Notes: generated by a model from the letters alone, not told the origin. A stretch of 64,000 nucleotides of DNA from Ochrobactrum vermis (GCF_002975205.1 NZ_PCOC01000003.1:186001-250000); one strand, 5' to 3'; counted from the stretch's first letter, positions 24,974 to 33,300 are shown. Program-made: numbers and translations.

Positions 24974-26638
24974 GTGACAAGTGCAAAAAATCATCGCGTC
25001 ATCCGCGCACCACGCGGTAATACGCTCAACGCTTTTTCATGGCAAACAGAAGCGCCTTTACGCCTTTTGATGAACAATCTCGACCCTGAAGTGGCAGAAC
25101 GCCCCGAAGATCTGGTTGTCTATGGCGGCATTGGCCGTGCGGCACGCAACTGGGAGGCTTATGATCAGCTGGTTTCTTCCATCAAAACCTTGCATGATGA
25201 TGAAACGCTGCTGGTGCAAAGCGGCAAGCCGGTTGGTATTTTCAAAACTAATCCCCATGCACCGCGCGTGTTAATTGCCAATGGCAATCTGGTGCCTGCC
25301 TGGGCAACATGGGAGCATTTCAATGAGTTGGATCGCTTAGGGCTGACCATGTATGGCCAGATGACCGCAGGTTCATGGCTTTATATCGGCAGTCAGGGCA
25401 TTGTGCAGGGCACGTATGAAACATTCAGCGAAATTGGCCGCCGCCATTTCAACGGTGATTTAAGCGGACGTTGGATTTTAACCGGCGGTTTGGGCGGCAT
25501 GGGCGGCGCACAGCCGCTGGGTGCCACCATGGCCGGTGCCTCTATCATTGTCGTGGAATGTCAAGCAAGCCGGATCGAATTTCGCAAGCGCACCGGCTAT
25601 CTTAACCAATCCGCCACCAGTCTCGATGAAGCTTTGGCAATTCTGGCAAAAGCCAAAGCCGAAGGCAAACCGGTTTCCGTTGGTCTGCTTGGCAATGTGG
25701 TTGATGTATTTCATGAAGTGGAAAAACGCGGGCTGGTGCCCGATGTCGTCACCGACCAGACCTCAGCCCATGATCCGGTACATGGCTATCTTCCCGTTAA
25801 ATGGACTGTAGAAGAATGGCTTGAACAACAACAAAGCGACCCGACCGGCACTGCTGCTGCCGCCAAAGCATCCATGGCGCAACATGTCAATTCCATTTTA
25901 CGCTTGCAGGCCAAAGGTGCCGTTGCCCTTGATTATGGCAATAATATTCGCGCCATGGCTACAGATGCAGGCGTTAAAAATGCCTTTGATTATCCAGGCT
26001 TTGTTGAAGCCTATGTGCGCCCGCTCTTCTGCGAAGGAAAAGGGCCTTTTCGCTGGGTGGCTCTGTCAGGCGATCCGGAAGATATTTATCGCACTGATGC
26101 AAAAGTTAAAGAGCTAATTCCGGATAATCCGGCTCTGCATAACTGGCTGGACAAAGCACGCGACAACATAAAATTTCAGGGTTTGCCATCCCGTATCTGC
26201 TGGTTGGGGCTTGGGGAACGGGATAAAATCGCCCTTGCCTTGAATGAGATGGTGGCCAATGGCGAGGTGAGCGCCCCTTTAGTGATCGGGCGCGATCATA
26301 TGGATTCTGGCTCAGTTGCCTCCCCTAATCGTGAAACAGAAGCGATGAAAGATGGTTCAGACGCCGTTTCTGACTGGCCGATCCTCAATGCTTTGCTCAA
26401 TTCTGCCTGCGGCGCTACATGGGTTTCTTTCCATCATGGCGGCGGTGTGGGTATTGGTTATTCACAGCATTCTGGCATTGCTGTTGTGGCCGATGGCACT
26501 GCAATGGCTGCTGACAAATTGCGCCAGGTTTTCTGGAATGATCCGGCCACAGGTGTGATGCGCCATGCCGATGCGGGCTATGAGATTGCCAAAAACCATG
26601 CCCGCGCTAATAGCCTTAATCTGCCAATGCTGCGCTGA
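24974..26638 (+). CDS. hutU: urocanate hydratase family protein (HutU)
   Basis: This 554-residue protein is close to standard urocanase over its whole length: [18 protein letters not shown] start, [31 protein letters not shown]-binding region, [12 protein letters not shown] with the catalytic Cys, [20 protein letters not shown], and [19 protein letters not shown]. Urocanase adds water to urocanate using tightly bound NAD+. It starts with GTG after GAGGGAA. No hutH, hutI or hutG is present; instead it shares an operon with a CoA-transferase and an MDR reductase, so the substrate may be a modified urocanate (for example thiourocanate). Variation such as GYLNQSATS near the substrate loop is compatible with that but not proof. 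Confidence 0.9.
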   Translation: MTSAKNHRVIRAPRGNTLNAFSWQTEAPLRLLMNNLDPEVAERPEDLVVYGGIGRAARNWEAYDQLVSSIKTLHDDETLLVQSGKPVGIFKTNPHAPRVLIANGNLVPAWATWEHFNELDRLGLTMYGQMTAGSWLYIGSQGIVQGTYETFSEIGRRHFNGDLSGRWILTGGLGGMGGAQPLGATMAGASIIVVECQASRIEFRKRTGYLNQSATSLDEALAILAKAKAEGKPVSVGLLGNVVDVFHEVEKRGLVPDVVTDQTSAHDPVHGYLPVKWTVEEWLEQQQSDPTGTAAAAKASMAQHVNSILRLQAKGAVALDYGNNIRAMATDAGVKNAFDYPGFVEAYVRPLFCEGKGPFRWVALSGDPEDIYRTDAKVKELIPDNPALHNWLDKARDNIKFQGLPSRICWLGLGERDKIALALNEMVANGEVSAPLVIGRDHMDSGSVASPNRETEAMKDGSDAVSDWPILNALLNSACGATWVSFHHGGGVGIGYSQHSGIAVVADGTAMAADKLRQVFWNDPATGVMRHADAGYEIAKNHARANSLNLPMLR

Positions 26639-26645
26639 TAAAAAC

Positions 26646-26681
26646 TGCGACGCTATCATTTTTTTGAATGGTAGCGTCGCA
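26646..26681 (+). terminator. rho-independent terminator after hutU
   Basis: TGCGACGCTA and TAGCGTCGCA form a perfect 10-bp stem, with a further CATT/AATG pairing inside the loop, followed by ATTTTC. It ends the iclR-hutU operon. Confidence 0.8.
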
Positions 26682-26697
26682 ATTTTCAATTCAAACG

Positions 26698-26821
26698 TTA
26701 AGACGCGCCCATGCCATTATGATTAATCACCACAAAGCACGGAAATTGCGGCATCCAACCCGCCTGCTGCCATATCCACACCCCATTCGTCCATGCGAAA
26801 ATCAACACTGACCTGCTGCCG
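26698..26821 (-). other. possible 3' remnant of a minus-strand gene
   Basis: On the minus strand an open frame ends AGWMPQFPCFVVINHNGMGA-Ser-stop at 26698 and stays open to the IS3 boundary at about 26821. It may be the tail of a gene of the imported cluster cut by the insertion sequence. No family was recognised. Confidence 0.3.
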
Positions 26822-27167
26822 GTTTCGTGGACACGGAGTTAAGGTGCTGCCGATGAAACTGGAGCGCATGAATGCAACGAAGGAAGTTCAGCCGCGAATA
26901 CAAGCTTGAAGCGGTGAAATTGATACGAGAGCGCGGCGTCAGTGTTGCGCAGGCCGCCCGTGATCCGGATGTTCATGAGAATGTCCTGCGCAAATGGGTC
27001 AGGGAATATGGTTCCGACCCCGCGCAGGCTTTTCCTGGCCACGGACAGATGAAGCCCGAGCAGCTTGAAATCGAGAGGCTGCGTAAGGAAGTTGCCAAGC
27101 TGAAGGCGGAGCGTGATATCTTAAAAAAGGCCGCCGCCTACTTTGCGAAAGACGTGATATGAAGTTC
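26822..27167 (+). mobile_element. left part of an IS3-family element, truncated
   Basis: The segment carries the leader, complete orfA and the first codons of orfB (ATGAAGTTC at 27161-27169). It is then broken by an IS5-family element, whose left inverted repeat starts at 27168. The remaining orfB and right end are missing from this site. A separate piece of IS3 orfB lies at 33091-33300, and could come from this copy after rearrangement. Confidence 0.75.
26872..27162 (+). CDS. IS3-family transposase OrfA
   Basis: This 96-residue protein has an N-terminal helix-turn-helix (REYKLEAVKLIRERGVSVAQ) and a C-terminal leucine zipper (QLEIERLRKEVAKLKAER then DILKKAAAYFAKDVI), standard for IS3 OrfA. 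It binds the inverted repeats and normally joins OrfB by a frameshift. OrfB begins at 27161 and is cut after three codons, so the element cannot move on its own. Confidence 0.92.
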   Translation: MQRRKFSREYKLEAVKLIRERGVSVAQAARDPDVHENVLRKWVREYGSDPAQAFPGHGQMKPEQLEIERLRKEVAKLKAERDILKKAAAYFAKDVI

Positions 27168-28302
27168 GGCGTTGGTGCATCAATCGCCGGTGAGTTTCAG
27201 AGTTTTTATAGCATTGGCTTTTAATGTTTTGGTTCGTTGAGAATTTGGATCAAGCCAATGCCTTTCAAGCACAATTCCGCCCGTCGTCACCGGATACCCA
27301 AGCAGAAGTTCAAGGTCACGAACTGGGCGGCGTACGAAGCAGGCTTGCGTCAGCGCGGGAGTGTTACTTTCTGGATCAGTGAAGCAGCTATAGCCGGATG
27401 GATTGCACCACTGCGCAAGACGCGCGGTGGTCAATGTCGCTATTCTGACCTGGCTATTGAGACGACGCTGATATGTGGCAAAGTGTTTAACCAGCCTCTG
27501 CGTCAGACAGAAGGCTTAATGGCCTCGTTGTTGCGGCTACTCAATGTTGAACTGCCGGTGCCAGATCACACAACATTAAGCAGACGCTGCGCCAATCTTG
27601 TTGTTTCCAGCTTAACCCGGTGCACCAGGAGGGATGGAACAGATGAACCTCTTCATGTGATCGTCGATAGCACTGGTATGAAGATATATGAAGCTGGCCA
27701 ATGGCTTGAAGAAAAGCATGGCGCTAAATCTGCCCGAAAATGGCTCAAGCTGCATCTTCCTATTGATGCAGATAGCAATCAGGTCATTGCAGAAACACTG
27801 ACTGATCAAAATACAAGTGACCTCAGCCAGGTTCCTGATTTGCTTGATATGATTGATCGCCCCATCGCTTGTTTCATGGCAGATGGTGCTTATGACAGTG
27901 ATCAAACCTATCAAGCTTTACGCAGTCATAGTCCCGGTGTGAGCATTATCATTCCGCCACGAATACGAGACTTACAAGAAGCGTCAAATGGCCCACCTGA
28001 TCAGCGTGACTGGCATAGCCGCACAAATGCTCAACGCGGTCGGATGGAGTGGCAAAATCTTACCGAGTATGGGAAGCGAGCGAGAGTAGAAAACGCCATA
28101 GGCAATTATAAATCAACAAACGGGCCAAAGCTAAGATCACGCAAATTCACCAACCAGAAGACTGAAGTTAAACTTGGATGCGGCGTCCGTAACCGCATGC
28201 TGCAGACACCACGCCCGAAATCCGTCCGCGTCAAAGTTGAAACCACATAAGCCAGCATCAAAGATCGGAATCCGCCACCAATTCGTTTCATGCAACAACG
28301 CC
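27168..28302 (+). mobile_element. IS5-family (IS903-like) insertion sequence, complete
   Basis: The element of about 1.13 kb has terminal inverted repeats, left GGCGTTGGTGCATCAA and right TTTCATGCAACAACGCC (28286-28302). It holds one transposase gene and is inserted in the first codons of IS3 orfB. The flanks (ATGAAGTTC on the left, GCATCGGAC on the right) are not a direct repeat, pointing to a deletion or recombination next to the element. Confidence 0.8.
27258..28250 (+). CDS. IS5-family transposase
   Basis: About 330 residues with the DDE layout of IS903-type enzymes: HVIVDSTGMKIY (first Asp), IACFMADGAYDSD (second Asp) and YGKRARVENAIGNYK (Glu). The N-terminal KQKFKVTNWAAYEAGLRQRG and C-terminal KLRSRKFTNQKTEVKLGCGV are typical of rhizobial relatives. 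It appears intact. The ATG of MPFKHNSARRHR is chosen over an upstream TTG. Confidence 0.92.
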   Translation: MPFKHNSARRHRIPKQKFKVTNWAAYEAGLRQRGSVTFWISEAAIAGWIAPLRKTRGGQCRYSDLAIETTLICGKVFNQPLRQTEGLMASLLRLLNVELPVPDHTTLSRRCANLVVSSLTRCTRRDGTDEPLHVIVDSTGMKIYEAGQWLEEKHGAKSARKWLKLHLPIDADSNQVIAETLTDQNTSDLSQVPDLLDMIDRPIACFMADGAYDSDQTYQALRSHSPGVSIIIPPRIRDLQEASNGPPDQRDWHSRTNAQRGRMEWQNLTEYGKRARVENAIGNYKSTNGPKLRSRKFTNQKTEVKLGCGVRNRMLQTPRPKSVRVKVETT

Positions 28303-28352
28303 GCATCGGACCATGGGCTTCTTTTTTGTACCGTACCTCTGCCTCCAACGCG

Positions 28353-29162
28353 CTAATTCGTCTTGCGGTTTTCTTTCTTCAATGAATTCCGCAGCGCATC
28401 CATAATGTTGATGACATTCCCACCGGATGGTTCTTCTTTGGCTTTCCGTTTAGTCTTGGGAGCCTTCTTCAGGGACTTCTTTTTGTCTGCGATGATGTCG
28501 AGCAACTGTTCCTGAACCGGGTCAGTAACCAGATCCGGCTTCCAGTCTCGTGTTTGTTTTTTGATTAGCCTTTCAATCAACGGCAAGGCATCGGGGTCCG
28601 CTTTATCGTCGCCGATTCTCCCATAATATAAATCCTCATCGCGCACTTCGTCTCCATAACGCAAAGTCCAGAGAACGATCCCCTTGTCTCGCGGTTCCAG
28701 CATGACAGCTCGTTCGCGACGGGAAAGAACCAGTCGCGATATTCCCACCTTGTTCTCAGCTTTCATCGCCTCACGGATGACCGCGAAAGCTTCCTCCCCA
28801 ACTGGATCACTCGGGGTTAGATAATATGGGGTGTCCAGCCATATCCAGCCGATGCTCTCGCGGGGCGAGAACATTTCAATATCAATGGTCTTGGTGCTGT
28901 CGAGAGCAACGTTTTCAAGTTCATCGTCATCAAGAAGAACGTATTCGCCTTCTCCGCGTTCATAGCCCTTGGCCTCGTCTTCTTCCCTGACTTCCTTTCC
29001 CGTTACAGCGTCGACATAACGACTGATGACACGATTCTGCGTTTGCCGGTTAAGGGTGTGAAAACGCACTTTCTCGCTATCCGAAGTAGCTGGCATCATC
29101 TCGACAGGGCAGGTGACAAGAGAGAGTTTCAAGTATCCCTTCCAATAAGGACGAATAGCCAT
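28353..29162 (-). CDS. ku: Ku-family DNA end-binding protein, copy 1
   Basis: This 269-residue bacterial Ku begins AIRPYWKGYLKLSLVTCPVE and holds the beta-barrel core (VRFHTLNRQTQNRVISRYVD, GEGEYVLLDDDELENVAL, YYLTPSDPVGEEAFAVIREAM, ISRLVLSRRERAVML). A Lys-rich C-terminal tail follows. Ku homodimers bind double-strand ends and recruit LigD in non-homologous end joining. It lies 12 bp after a second Ku gene in the same operon; the two may form a heterodimer. LigD is not in the window. Confidence 0.95.
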   Translation of the reverse strand: MAIRPYWKGYLKLSLVTCPVEMMPATSDSEKVRFHTLNRQTQNRVISRYVDAVTGKEVREEDEAKGYERGEGEYVLLDDDELENVALDSTKTIDIEMFSPRESIGWIWLDTPYYLTPSDPVGEEAFAVIREAMKAENKVGISRLVLSRRERAVMLEPRDKGIVLWTLRYGDEVRDEDLYYGRIGDDKADPDALPLIERLIKKQTRDWKPDLVTDPVQEQLLDIIADKKKSLKKAPKTKRKAKEEPSGGNVINIMDALRNSLKKENRKTN

Positions 29163-29174
29163 TCCACGCCTCCG

Positions 29175-30065
29175 TTAGCTTGCGCGCCGCGTAGGCGTAG
29201 CAGATTGTGGGGACTTCGACCCCGCCTTGGCCGTTTTTCGGCGAGCGGGTGAACGATCTGCATTTGCGGCGGTACGCTTCGCTTTCTTGGTGCTAACGCC
29301 TGCACTTTCACGAAGAGCCTGAAGGAGTTCGCTCGGCTTGGACGCAACGGGAACCTTCTTCTTAGGCAGGCTTCGGCCTTCGATCTTCGCTTTCACCAGT
29401 TCAGCAACTGCATCCTCGTATCGATCATCGAATTTGCTCGCATCGAATTCGCCCGCCTTGGTGTTGATGATGTGTTCGGCGAGTTCCAGCATTTCGCCTT
29501 CGATCTTGATGTCTGGAACATCGTCAAATGCTTTCTTGGCGGAGCGGACTTCGTAATCGAAGTTCAGGGTGGATGCAGTCAGCCCTTTTCCATGTGCTCG
29601 GATCAGTACGGTGCGCATGCGGCGGAACAGGACGGTGCGAGCTATGGCGGCAACCTCGGCTTTTTTCATACCGTCGCGCAAAAGCACAAAGGCCTCAGTG
29701 CCCATTTTGTCTGGAGCTAGATAGTAAGGCTTGTCGAAATATGCCGTGTCTACCTGATCGCAAGGAATGAATGCTTCAACGCGGAGGGTTTTGTCGCTAT
29801 CTGGAACCGCAGCTGCAACTTCCTCAGGTTCGAGAACCACATAGCGATGGTCATCTACCTCATATCCCTTAACCTGATCGTCTCTGTCGACTGGCTTGCC
29901 AGTTTCGCTGTCGACGAATTCGCGTCTCACGCGGTTTCCGGTCTTTCGATTGATGGTATGAAATGAGATTCGCTCGGATGTCGAGGCGGCTGTGTAGAGT
30001 GCCACAGGGCAGGACACCTCTCCAAACTTGATGAAACCCTTCCAATTCGCCCTTGGCGCAACCAT
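29175..30065 (-). CDS. ku: Ku-family DNA end-binding protein, copy 2
   Basis: This protein of about 296 residues starts MVAPRANWKGFIKFGEVSCP after GGGAG. The Ku core (ISFHTINRKTGNRVRREFVD, HRYVVLEPEEVAAAVPDSD, YYLAPDKMGTEAFVLLRDGM) is complete. The C-terminus is a long Lys/Arg/Ala-rich tail (KKAKRTAANADRSPARRKTA) that probably binds DNA. It is the first gene of the pair. An upstream GGAAC-N16-CGTT promoter fits the alphaproteobacterial general-stress sigma factor EcfG, so end joining is probably stress-induced. Confidence 0.95.
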   Translation of the reverse strand: MVAPRANWKGFIKFGEVSCPVALYTAASTSERISFHTINRKTGNRVRREFVDSETGKPVDRDDQVKGYEVDDHRYVVLEPEEVAAAVPDSDKTLRVEAFIPCDQVDTAYFDKPYYLAPDKMGTEAFVLLRDGMKKAEVAAIARTVLFRRMRTVLIRAHGKGLTASTLNFDYEVRSAKKAFDDVPDIKIEGEMLELAEHIINTKAGEFDASKFDDRYEDAVAELVKAKIEGRSLPKKKVPVASKPSELLQALRESAGVSTKKAKRTAANADRSPARRKTAKAGSKSPQSATPTRRAS

Positions 30066-30118
30066 CTCGCATACTCCCAACGCAACCGCAGCGGTTAGTA
30101 TTCTTGCAATCGAGTCCG

Positions 30119-30143
30119 AACGAATCACAGTCCGATTCGTTCC
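30119..30143 (-). promoter_or_regulatory. EcfG-type general stress promoter for the ku operon
   Basis: Read on the minus strand: GGAAC at 30143-30139, 16 bp, CGTT at 30122-30119, 54 bp before the ku start. This exactly matches the known EcfG consensus (GGAAC-N16/17-CGTT). Confidence 0.7.
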
Positions 30144-30185
30144 GGCTTTGGAGCGAATCATTCGAACACCGTTCTAATGGGAAAG

Positions 30186-30220
30186 AAAAAACCCCGACGC
30201 CCTTCCCGGAATCGTCGGGG
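30186..30220 (-). terminator. rho-independent terminator, minus strand
   Basis: CCCCGACG (30192-30199) and CGTCGGGG (30213-30220) form a perfect 8-bp GC stem; read on the minus strand it is followed by TTTTTTC. It insulates the ku operon from transcripts coming from the right. Confidence 0.85.
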
Positions 30221-30435
30221 CCGCGCTCGACAGATGAGGTGCATGTCCTTGCCGGGCGCTTCGTACGACCCGGCGAATAATTGGAAAGTTGCCCTGCCTA
30301 GGGACGAGCAGGCAGGGATGCGCCATATCCCGGTGTTAAGTGAGTTTTTGGCGCTTGGCGGATGTCATCGCCACGTAGGAAACTGCGTCCGCGAGATTTT
30401 GTTCCGAATCATGCGAACGGATCATATTCCATAGT
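30221..30435 (-). repeat. degenerate intergenic duplication, copy A
   Basis: Two blocks of this segment resemble 31785-32195: the minus-strand frame ending GKDMHLIC near 30240, and a short frame starting MIRSHDSEQNLADAVSYVAM at 30425 (29 codons to 30336). The second copy reads GKGVHLIC and LDAEQNVVASAVSNLAM. The similarity, with a one-codon indel, suggests small conserved peptides or RNA. No ribosome site is convincing. Confidence 0.4.
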
Positions 30436-30862
30436 AGCAGCACGGCTAGTCTGAGCCTGCGGCGGTTGGACGTGCGGTCATGCTTTGACTTCAAGGGTGC
30501 GCCGCGGGTGTGAAGAGATTTCTCGAAAGCAATTACAAGGCGGTCCAGATGAAGCCCCGCCGTTGGATATCGCATGGTAAATTGTCAAGCAGGTAGCCGC
30601 AATTGTTCCACTTCCCGAGGAAGAGACTGAGAAACCAATCAGCAATTTTGGGACATCAGGCGGGCTTTTCGCTTGATACGTCATTCAGGCTAATCAATCG
30701 TCCTTCGCCACCGAAGCATACATCCTCGTTGCAAAAAGCCCCTTTCATGTACTTGAGGCCGAACGACCTGAAACTGACGATGTCTTCTGGGCGAAATCAA
30801 TTGCAGTTTACGAGCTGCCGAGCCACTTTTGAAGTTTCGGAAGCCGAACGCCTCCGCACTCG
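30436..30862. other. non-coding stretch between stress genes
   Basis: Short frames are present on both strands without ribosome sites or known motifs. Nothing firm is seen here. Confidence 0.4.
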
Positions 30863-31027
30863 CTAATTGTGTACCCTTTCGGCTTGCCAGATTTTACCGC
30901 AAAGGTTGCGTCTCACCAGAATATTGGCCATTTCTGCTATCTCGCCCGTCCAATGTTGGGGAATAGACGCGAGATATAGTGCGTTCAGTACACGGAGTTG
31001 GTCCGGCGTAAGGGGCTTATAAGGCAT
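30863..31027 (-). CDS. small hypothetical protein
   Basis: 54 residues starting MPYKPLTPDQLRVLNALY. The body is compact and helical with LASIPQHWTGEIAEMANILV and a Cys-containing end. The composition looks like a real small soluble protein, though the ribosome site is weak. It is divergent from the 55-residue gene at 31096. Not recognised; a stress-related role is suggested only by its neighbours. Confidence 0.5.
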   Translation of the reverse strand: MPYKPLTPDQLRVLNALYLASIPQHWTGEIAEMANILVRRNLCGKIWQAERVHN

Positions 31028-31095
31028 GGTTCGATTCCAAGTAATAGCGCTAATGACCGTCGTTGAGAACGATATTTCAACAGAAGGAGAGAAAG

Positions 31096-31263
31096 ATGGC
31101 TGTGAGCAATCTCGAGAAAGAAGTCGATCTGGTTTTGGGGAAAATTCGCGATTCAAATCTGCGGCTTGCTACAGGAAGGTTACTGATTCACTTTGTTGGT
31201 GAGATAAAAAGTCTTCAGACGTCGGTAGACGAACTAAGAAGTGAGCTCCGTCGCCTTCAATAG
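31096..31263 (+). CDS. small coiled-coil protein
   Basis: 55 residues starting MAVSNLEKEVDLVLGKIRD after a strong AGGAGAG site. Heptad-like Leu spacing (LLIHFVGEIKSLQTSVDELRSEL) predicts a helical coiled coil. Family unknown. It is located among general-stress-type genes, divergent from a 54-residue protein. The start is set by the ribosome site; an earlier in-frame Met at 31063 lacks one. Confidence 0.6.
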   Translation: MAVSNLEKEVDLVLGKIRDSNLRLATGRLLIHFVGEIKSLQTSVDELRSELRRLQ

Positions 31264-31488
31264 TAGCTCAAACAACGGGAAGTGGAATTCCGCGATGCAT
31301 TGGTTTAAGAAAACCGGATTCCGCTAAGGGAGCCTCGGCGCTCTTCCCTAAACCGAACGCCGAGGCTCTTACACCAGTCCACCGTTGTTGTTATCGAGGC
31401 TTGGTGTAATACAAATATTAGGGCGTCCCAGCTTCTGGGCAACAGAAATGTTTTGAAAGGATGGACATTTCCAAGGAGCATAGGCTTT

Positions 31489-31680
31489 CTATTCGGCTGT
31501 CTCGGCAAACTCCAATCGTGCAAGAAGATCAGAGAACAACTCGGTGTTTTCTTTGCTGAACGTTGTGTTCAGTTGCCTTCTCAATGTGTTTGCAAATGCA
31601 TCGGACGGTTCCATGTGTGGCGCATGAAACCTTGATGCAACTCGTCGAACGGGAATTTTCAGGTCTATTCGTTCGGGCAT
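31489..31680 (-). CDS. small protein resembling NepR anti-sigma factors (tentative)
   Basis: 63 residues. The C-terminal half (ANTLRRQLNTTFSKENTELF then SDLLARLEFAE) follows the NepR pattern of an amphipathic helix, a loop with Glu, and a final LL..L helix. NepR holds the general-stress sigma factor EcfG inactive. The N-terminal half is basic. No good ribosome site is seen. A NepR paralogue would fit the EcfG-like promoters nearby, but the likeness is short and could be chance. Confidence 0.35.
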   Translation of the reverse strand: MPERIDLKIPVRRVASRFHAPHMEPSDAFANTLRRQLNTTFSKENTELFSDLLARLEFAETAE

Positions 31681-31747
31681 GGTCCTAGCCTGTCAGATTT
31701 TGTTTGTGCACGAACCAATTGCAGCTGAACTTGTTCCGTGCTCAATA

Positions 31748-32026
31748 TCAGCGCCCGACAGGTCTCTCAACCTGCCGGCCTGCGCTTAGCAAATGAGGTG
31801 CACGCCTTTGCCTCGCGCTATCACTCGAGTGTCCTACTTCCCGAGCGAATAGATTGGTGAAGAGACGACGGGCTCGTAGTCCCGCTTTCTTTGCTGTCGC
31901 GAGAAATGCGGCGCGAAGGTGGCTGGGTTTACCATCGATGTCGGCCAGACAGGATGCGACCGCTTTCCAGTACTTTTCGCGGCAGCCTTTGTGCGGCCAA
32001 CTCTCGAACAGACAATGAGCAGCCAT
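31748..32026 (-). CDS. small hypothetical protein
   Basis: About 92 residues, start MAAHCLFESWPHKGCREKYW. The first 65 residues (AVASCLADIDGKPSHLRAAF then LATAKKAGLRARRLFTNLF) look like a real helical basic protein. The last 25 residues lie in the degenerate duplication and may be read-through. No family is recognised. The gene may be broken at its 3' end. Confidence 0.4.
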   Translation of the reverse strand: MAAHCLFESWPHKGCREKYWKAVASCLADIDGKPSHLRAAFLATAKKAGLRARRLFTNLFAREVGHSSDSARQRRAPHLLSAGRQVERPVGR

Positions 32027-32195
32027 AGATGTGTCGGTCACGGAAAATGCCCTGCCTCTGGAATATAAGGCAGAGCAGCGTCAGCGACGTCTGTCGTGCT
32101 GGTCGAGCTGAGCTGGCGCGGCAGTGCATTGCCAGGTTAGAAACTGCGCTCGCGACGACGTTTTGTTCCGCGTCAAGTAAATGGGTCATATTCTG
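31785..32195 (-). repeat. degenerate intergenic duplication, copy B
   Basis: This is the counterpart of 30221-30435: a minus-strand frame ends GKGVHLIC-stop near 31793, and a second starts MTHLLDAEQNVVASAVSNLA at 32189. Conserved words include GGAACAAAA and CGCAGTTTC on the minus strand. The copies are separated by about 1.5 kb and have diverged. Confidence 0.4.
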
Positions 32196-32265
32196 CGGGA
32201 GCTGAGGAATCACCTCGACCGGATCCGTTATTGTTTGCGGCTGGAGACAACTGGTTCGCGTGGCG

Positions 32266-32487
32266 TCAGTTATATCTCTGGTGCGCCAGACGTGCGGCTA
32301 GCTCACAGATATACCATTGGTCTCTCAGCCCACTCTCGTACAGCATGATGATACCTGATGCTAATTCCGACGGAGAGTAATTGCGATCACTTTCCTCAAG
32401 CATAATGGCCGCATTGCTAAAGCAGCTACGCATGAAATTGACTTCCAGCGGATTGTAAATGCGGCTCGCTTCGTTGAAAAGCGGCAT
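32266..32487 (-). CDS. small acidic hypothetical protein
   Basis: 73 residues starting MPLFNEASRIYNPLEVNFMR after GAGAGG. The body is helical (LASGIIMLYESGLRDQWYIC) and ends ELAARLAHQRYN. It starts 22 bp after the NUDIX gene stop, so it is probably co-transcribed with it from the EcfG-like promoter. The family is not recognised, but spacing, ribosome site and composition support a real gene. Confidence 0.6.
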   Translation of the reverse strand: MPLFNEASRIYNPLEVNFMRSCFSNAAIMLEESDRNYSPSELASGIIMLYESGLRDQWYICELAARLAHQRYN

Positions 32488-32509
32488 GTCAGCCTCTCTT
32501 TAGCTTTCG

Positions 32510-33031
32510 CTAGTAGAAGCCCCCAACAACCCATTTGTCCGTCCTTACGCATATTTCCCAGCTGGAACCCGTTCGAGCGCGATTGCTATCTAGCAACCCG
32601 ATAAGGCTCACAAGTTCTGGTTCATCGACAAGTAGTTGGGCCTCGTCTGTAGATAGCCATTTACGATAACGCTCATCCTGCTCCCGCCAGCAAGGTAATT
32701 CCTGGAGAACAAAGAGAGGAAAGACGCTTACTTTGACCGGGATAAATACGCTCTTTAGTCGTTTCCAATAGAAAAAGTGACCTATAATGCCGGGCGCGAG
32801 AATACCTTCAAGCCCCGCTTCTTCCAGTGCTTCCACACGGGCTGATTCAGCCAGGCTTTTCCTTTTCATTGGCCAACCCTTCGGCAGGGTAAATCGCCTC
32901 GTATTGCGGGTTGTAAGAAGTAAGATTTCTAACCGCCCATTTTCAAAACGATAAGGAAGTGCGGCGGCCTGTTCGAGTTCCGTGCCTGCCTTTGCCTTTC
33001 GGATACCATTTTTCCATTTTCTCGAGCTCAT
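32510..33031 (-). CDS. NUDIX hydrolase
   Basis: 173 residues. The Nudix box reads GWPMKRKSLAESARVEALEEAGL, close to the diphosphoinositol-polyphosphate/Ap4A type (GWP.K..S..EAA.REA.EEAG), with Val where Arg is usual in RE..EE. The core PYRFENGRLEILLLTTRNTR precedes it. These enzymes cleave nucleoside-diphosphate-linked compounds; the substrate is not predictable. An EcfG-like promoter lies upstream, which would make it a stress gene. Confidence 0.9.
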   Translation of the reverse strand: MSSRKWKNGIRKAKAGTELEQAAALPYRFENGRLEILLLTTRNTRRFTLPKGWPMKRKSLAESARVEALEEAGLEGILAPGIIGHFFYWKRLKSVFIPVKVSVFPLFVLQELPCWREQDERYRKWLSTDEAQLLVDEPELVSLIGLLDSNRARTGSSWEICVRTDKWVVGGFY

Positions 33032-33057
33032 AGTAGCTGCCCTTGTGAAAGCTACCC

Positions 33058-33082
33058 AACCTTAACTCTTCTCATCTGTTCC
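33058..33082 (-). promoter_or_regulatory. EcfG-like promoter before the NUDIX gene
   Basis: On the minus strand GGAAC (33082-33078), 16 bp, GGTT (33061-33058), one base from the CGTT consensus and with the same spacing as the ku promoter. Confidence 0.45.
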
Positions 33083-33090
33083 CAAATCAT

Positions 33091-33300
33091 CTGACGCGAG
33101 AGCGGATACGCCGAAAGGTCTACCGTTCACGCAATGAAGTTCACCAGGACGTGTTCAACTACCTTGAAATGTTTTACAACCCGAAACGCAAACACGTCGG
33201 GCATGCAGGGAAAAAGCCGCTGATCTTAATATTCAAGCGTAAAGGTATAGGACAGACCATTGGTCCAATTCTTGCTTCACTGGCGGATGAATGTTTTTAG
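33091..33300 (+). pseudogene. C-terminal relic of an IS3-family OrfB
   Basis: The frame reads RERIRRKVYRSRNEVHQDVF then NYLEMFYNPKRKH, the conserved end of IS3 OrfB (around the catalytic Glu helix and FYNP.R.H). It then continues into unrelated codons (KRKGIGQTIGPILASLADEC) to a stop at 33300. The rest of the transposase is absent. Confidence 0.7.

Noticed and set aside
24974..26638. Ordinary histidine-utilisation operon
   Set aside because: hutH, hutI, hutG/F and hutC are all absent and the neighbours are CoA-transferase and MDR reductase genes.
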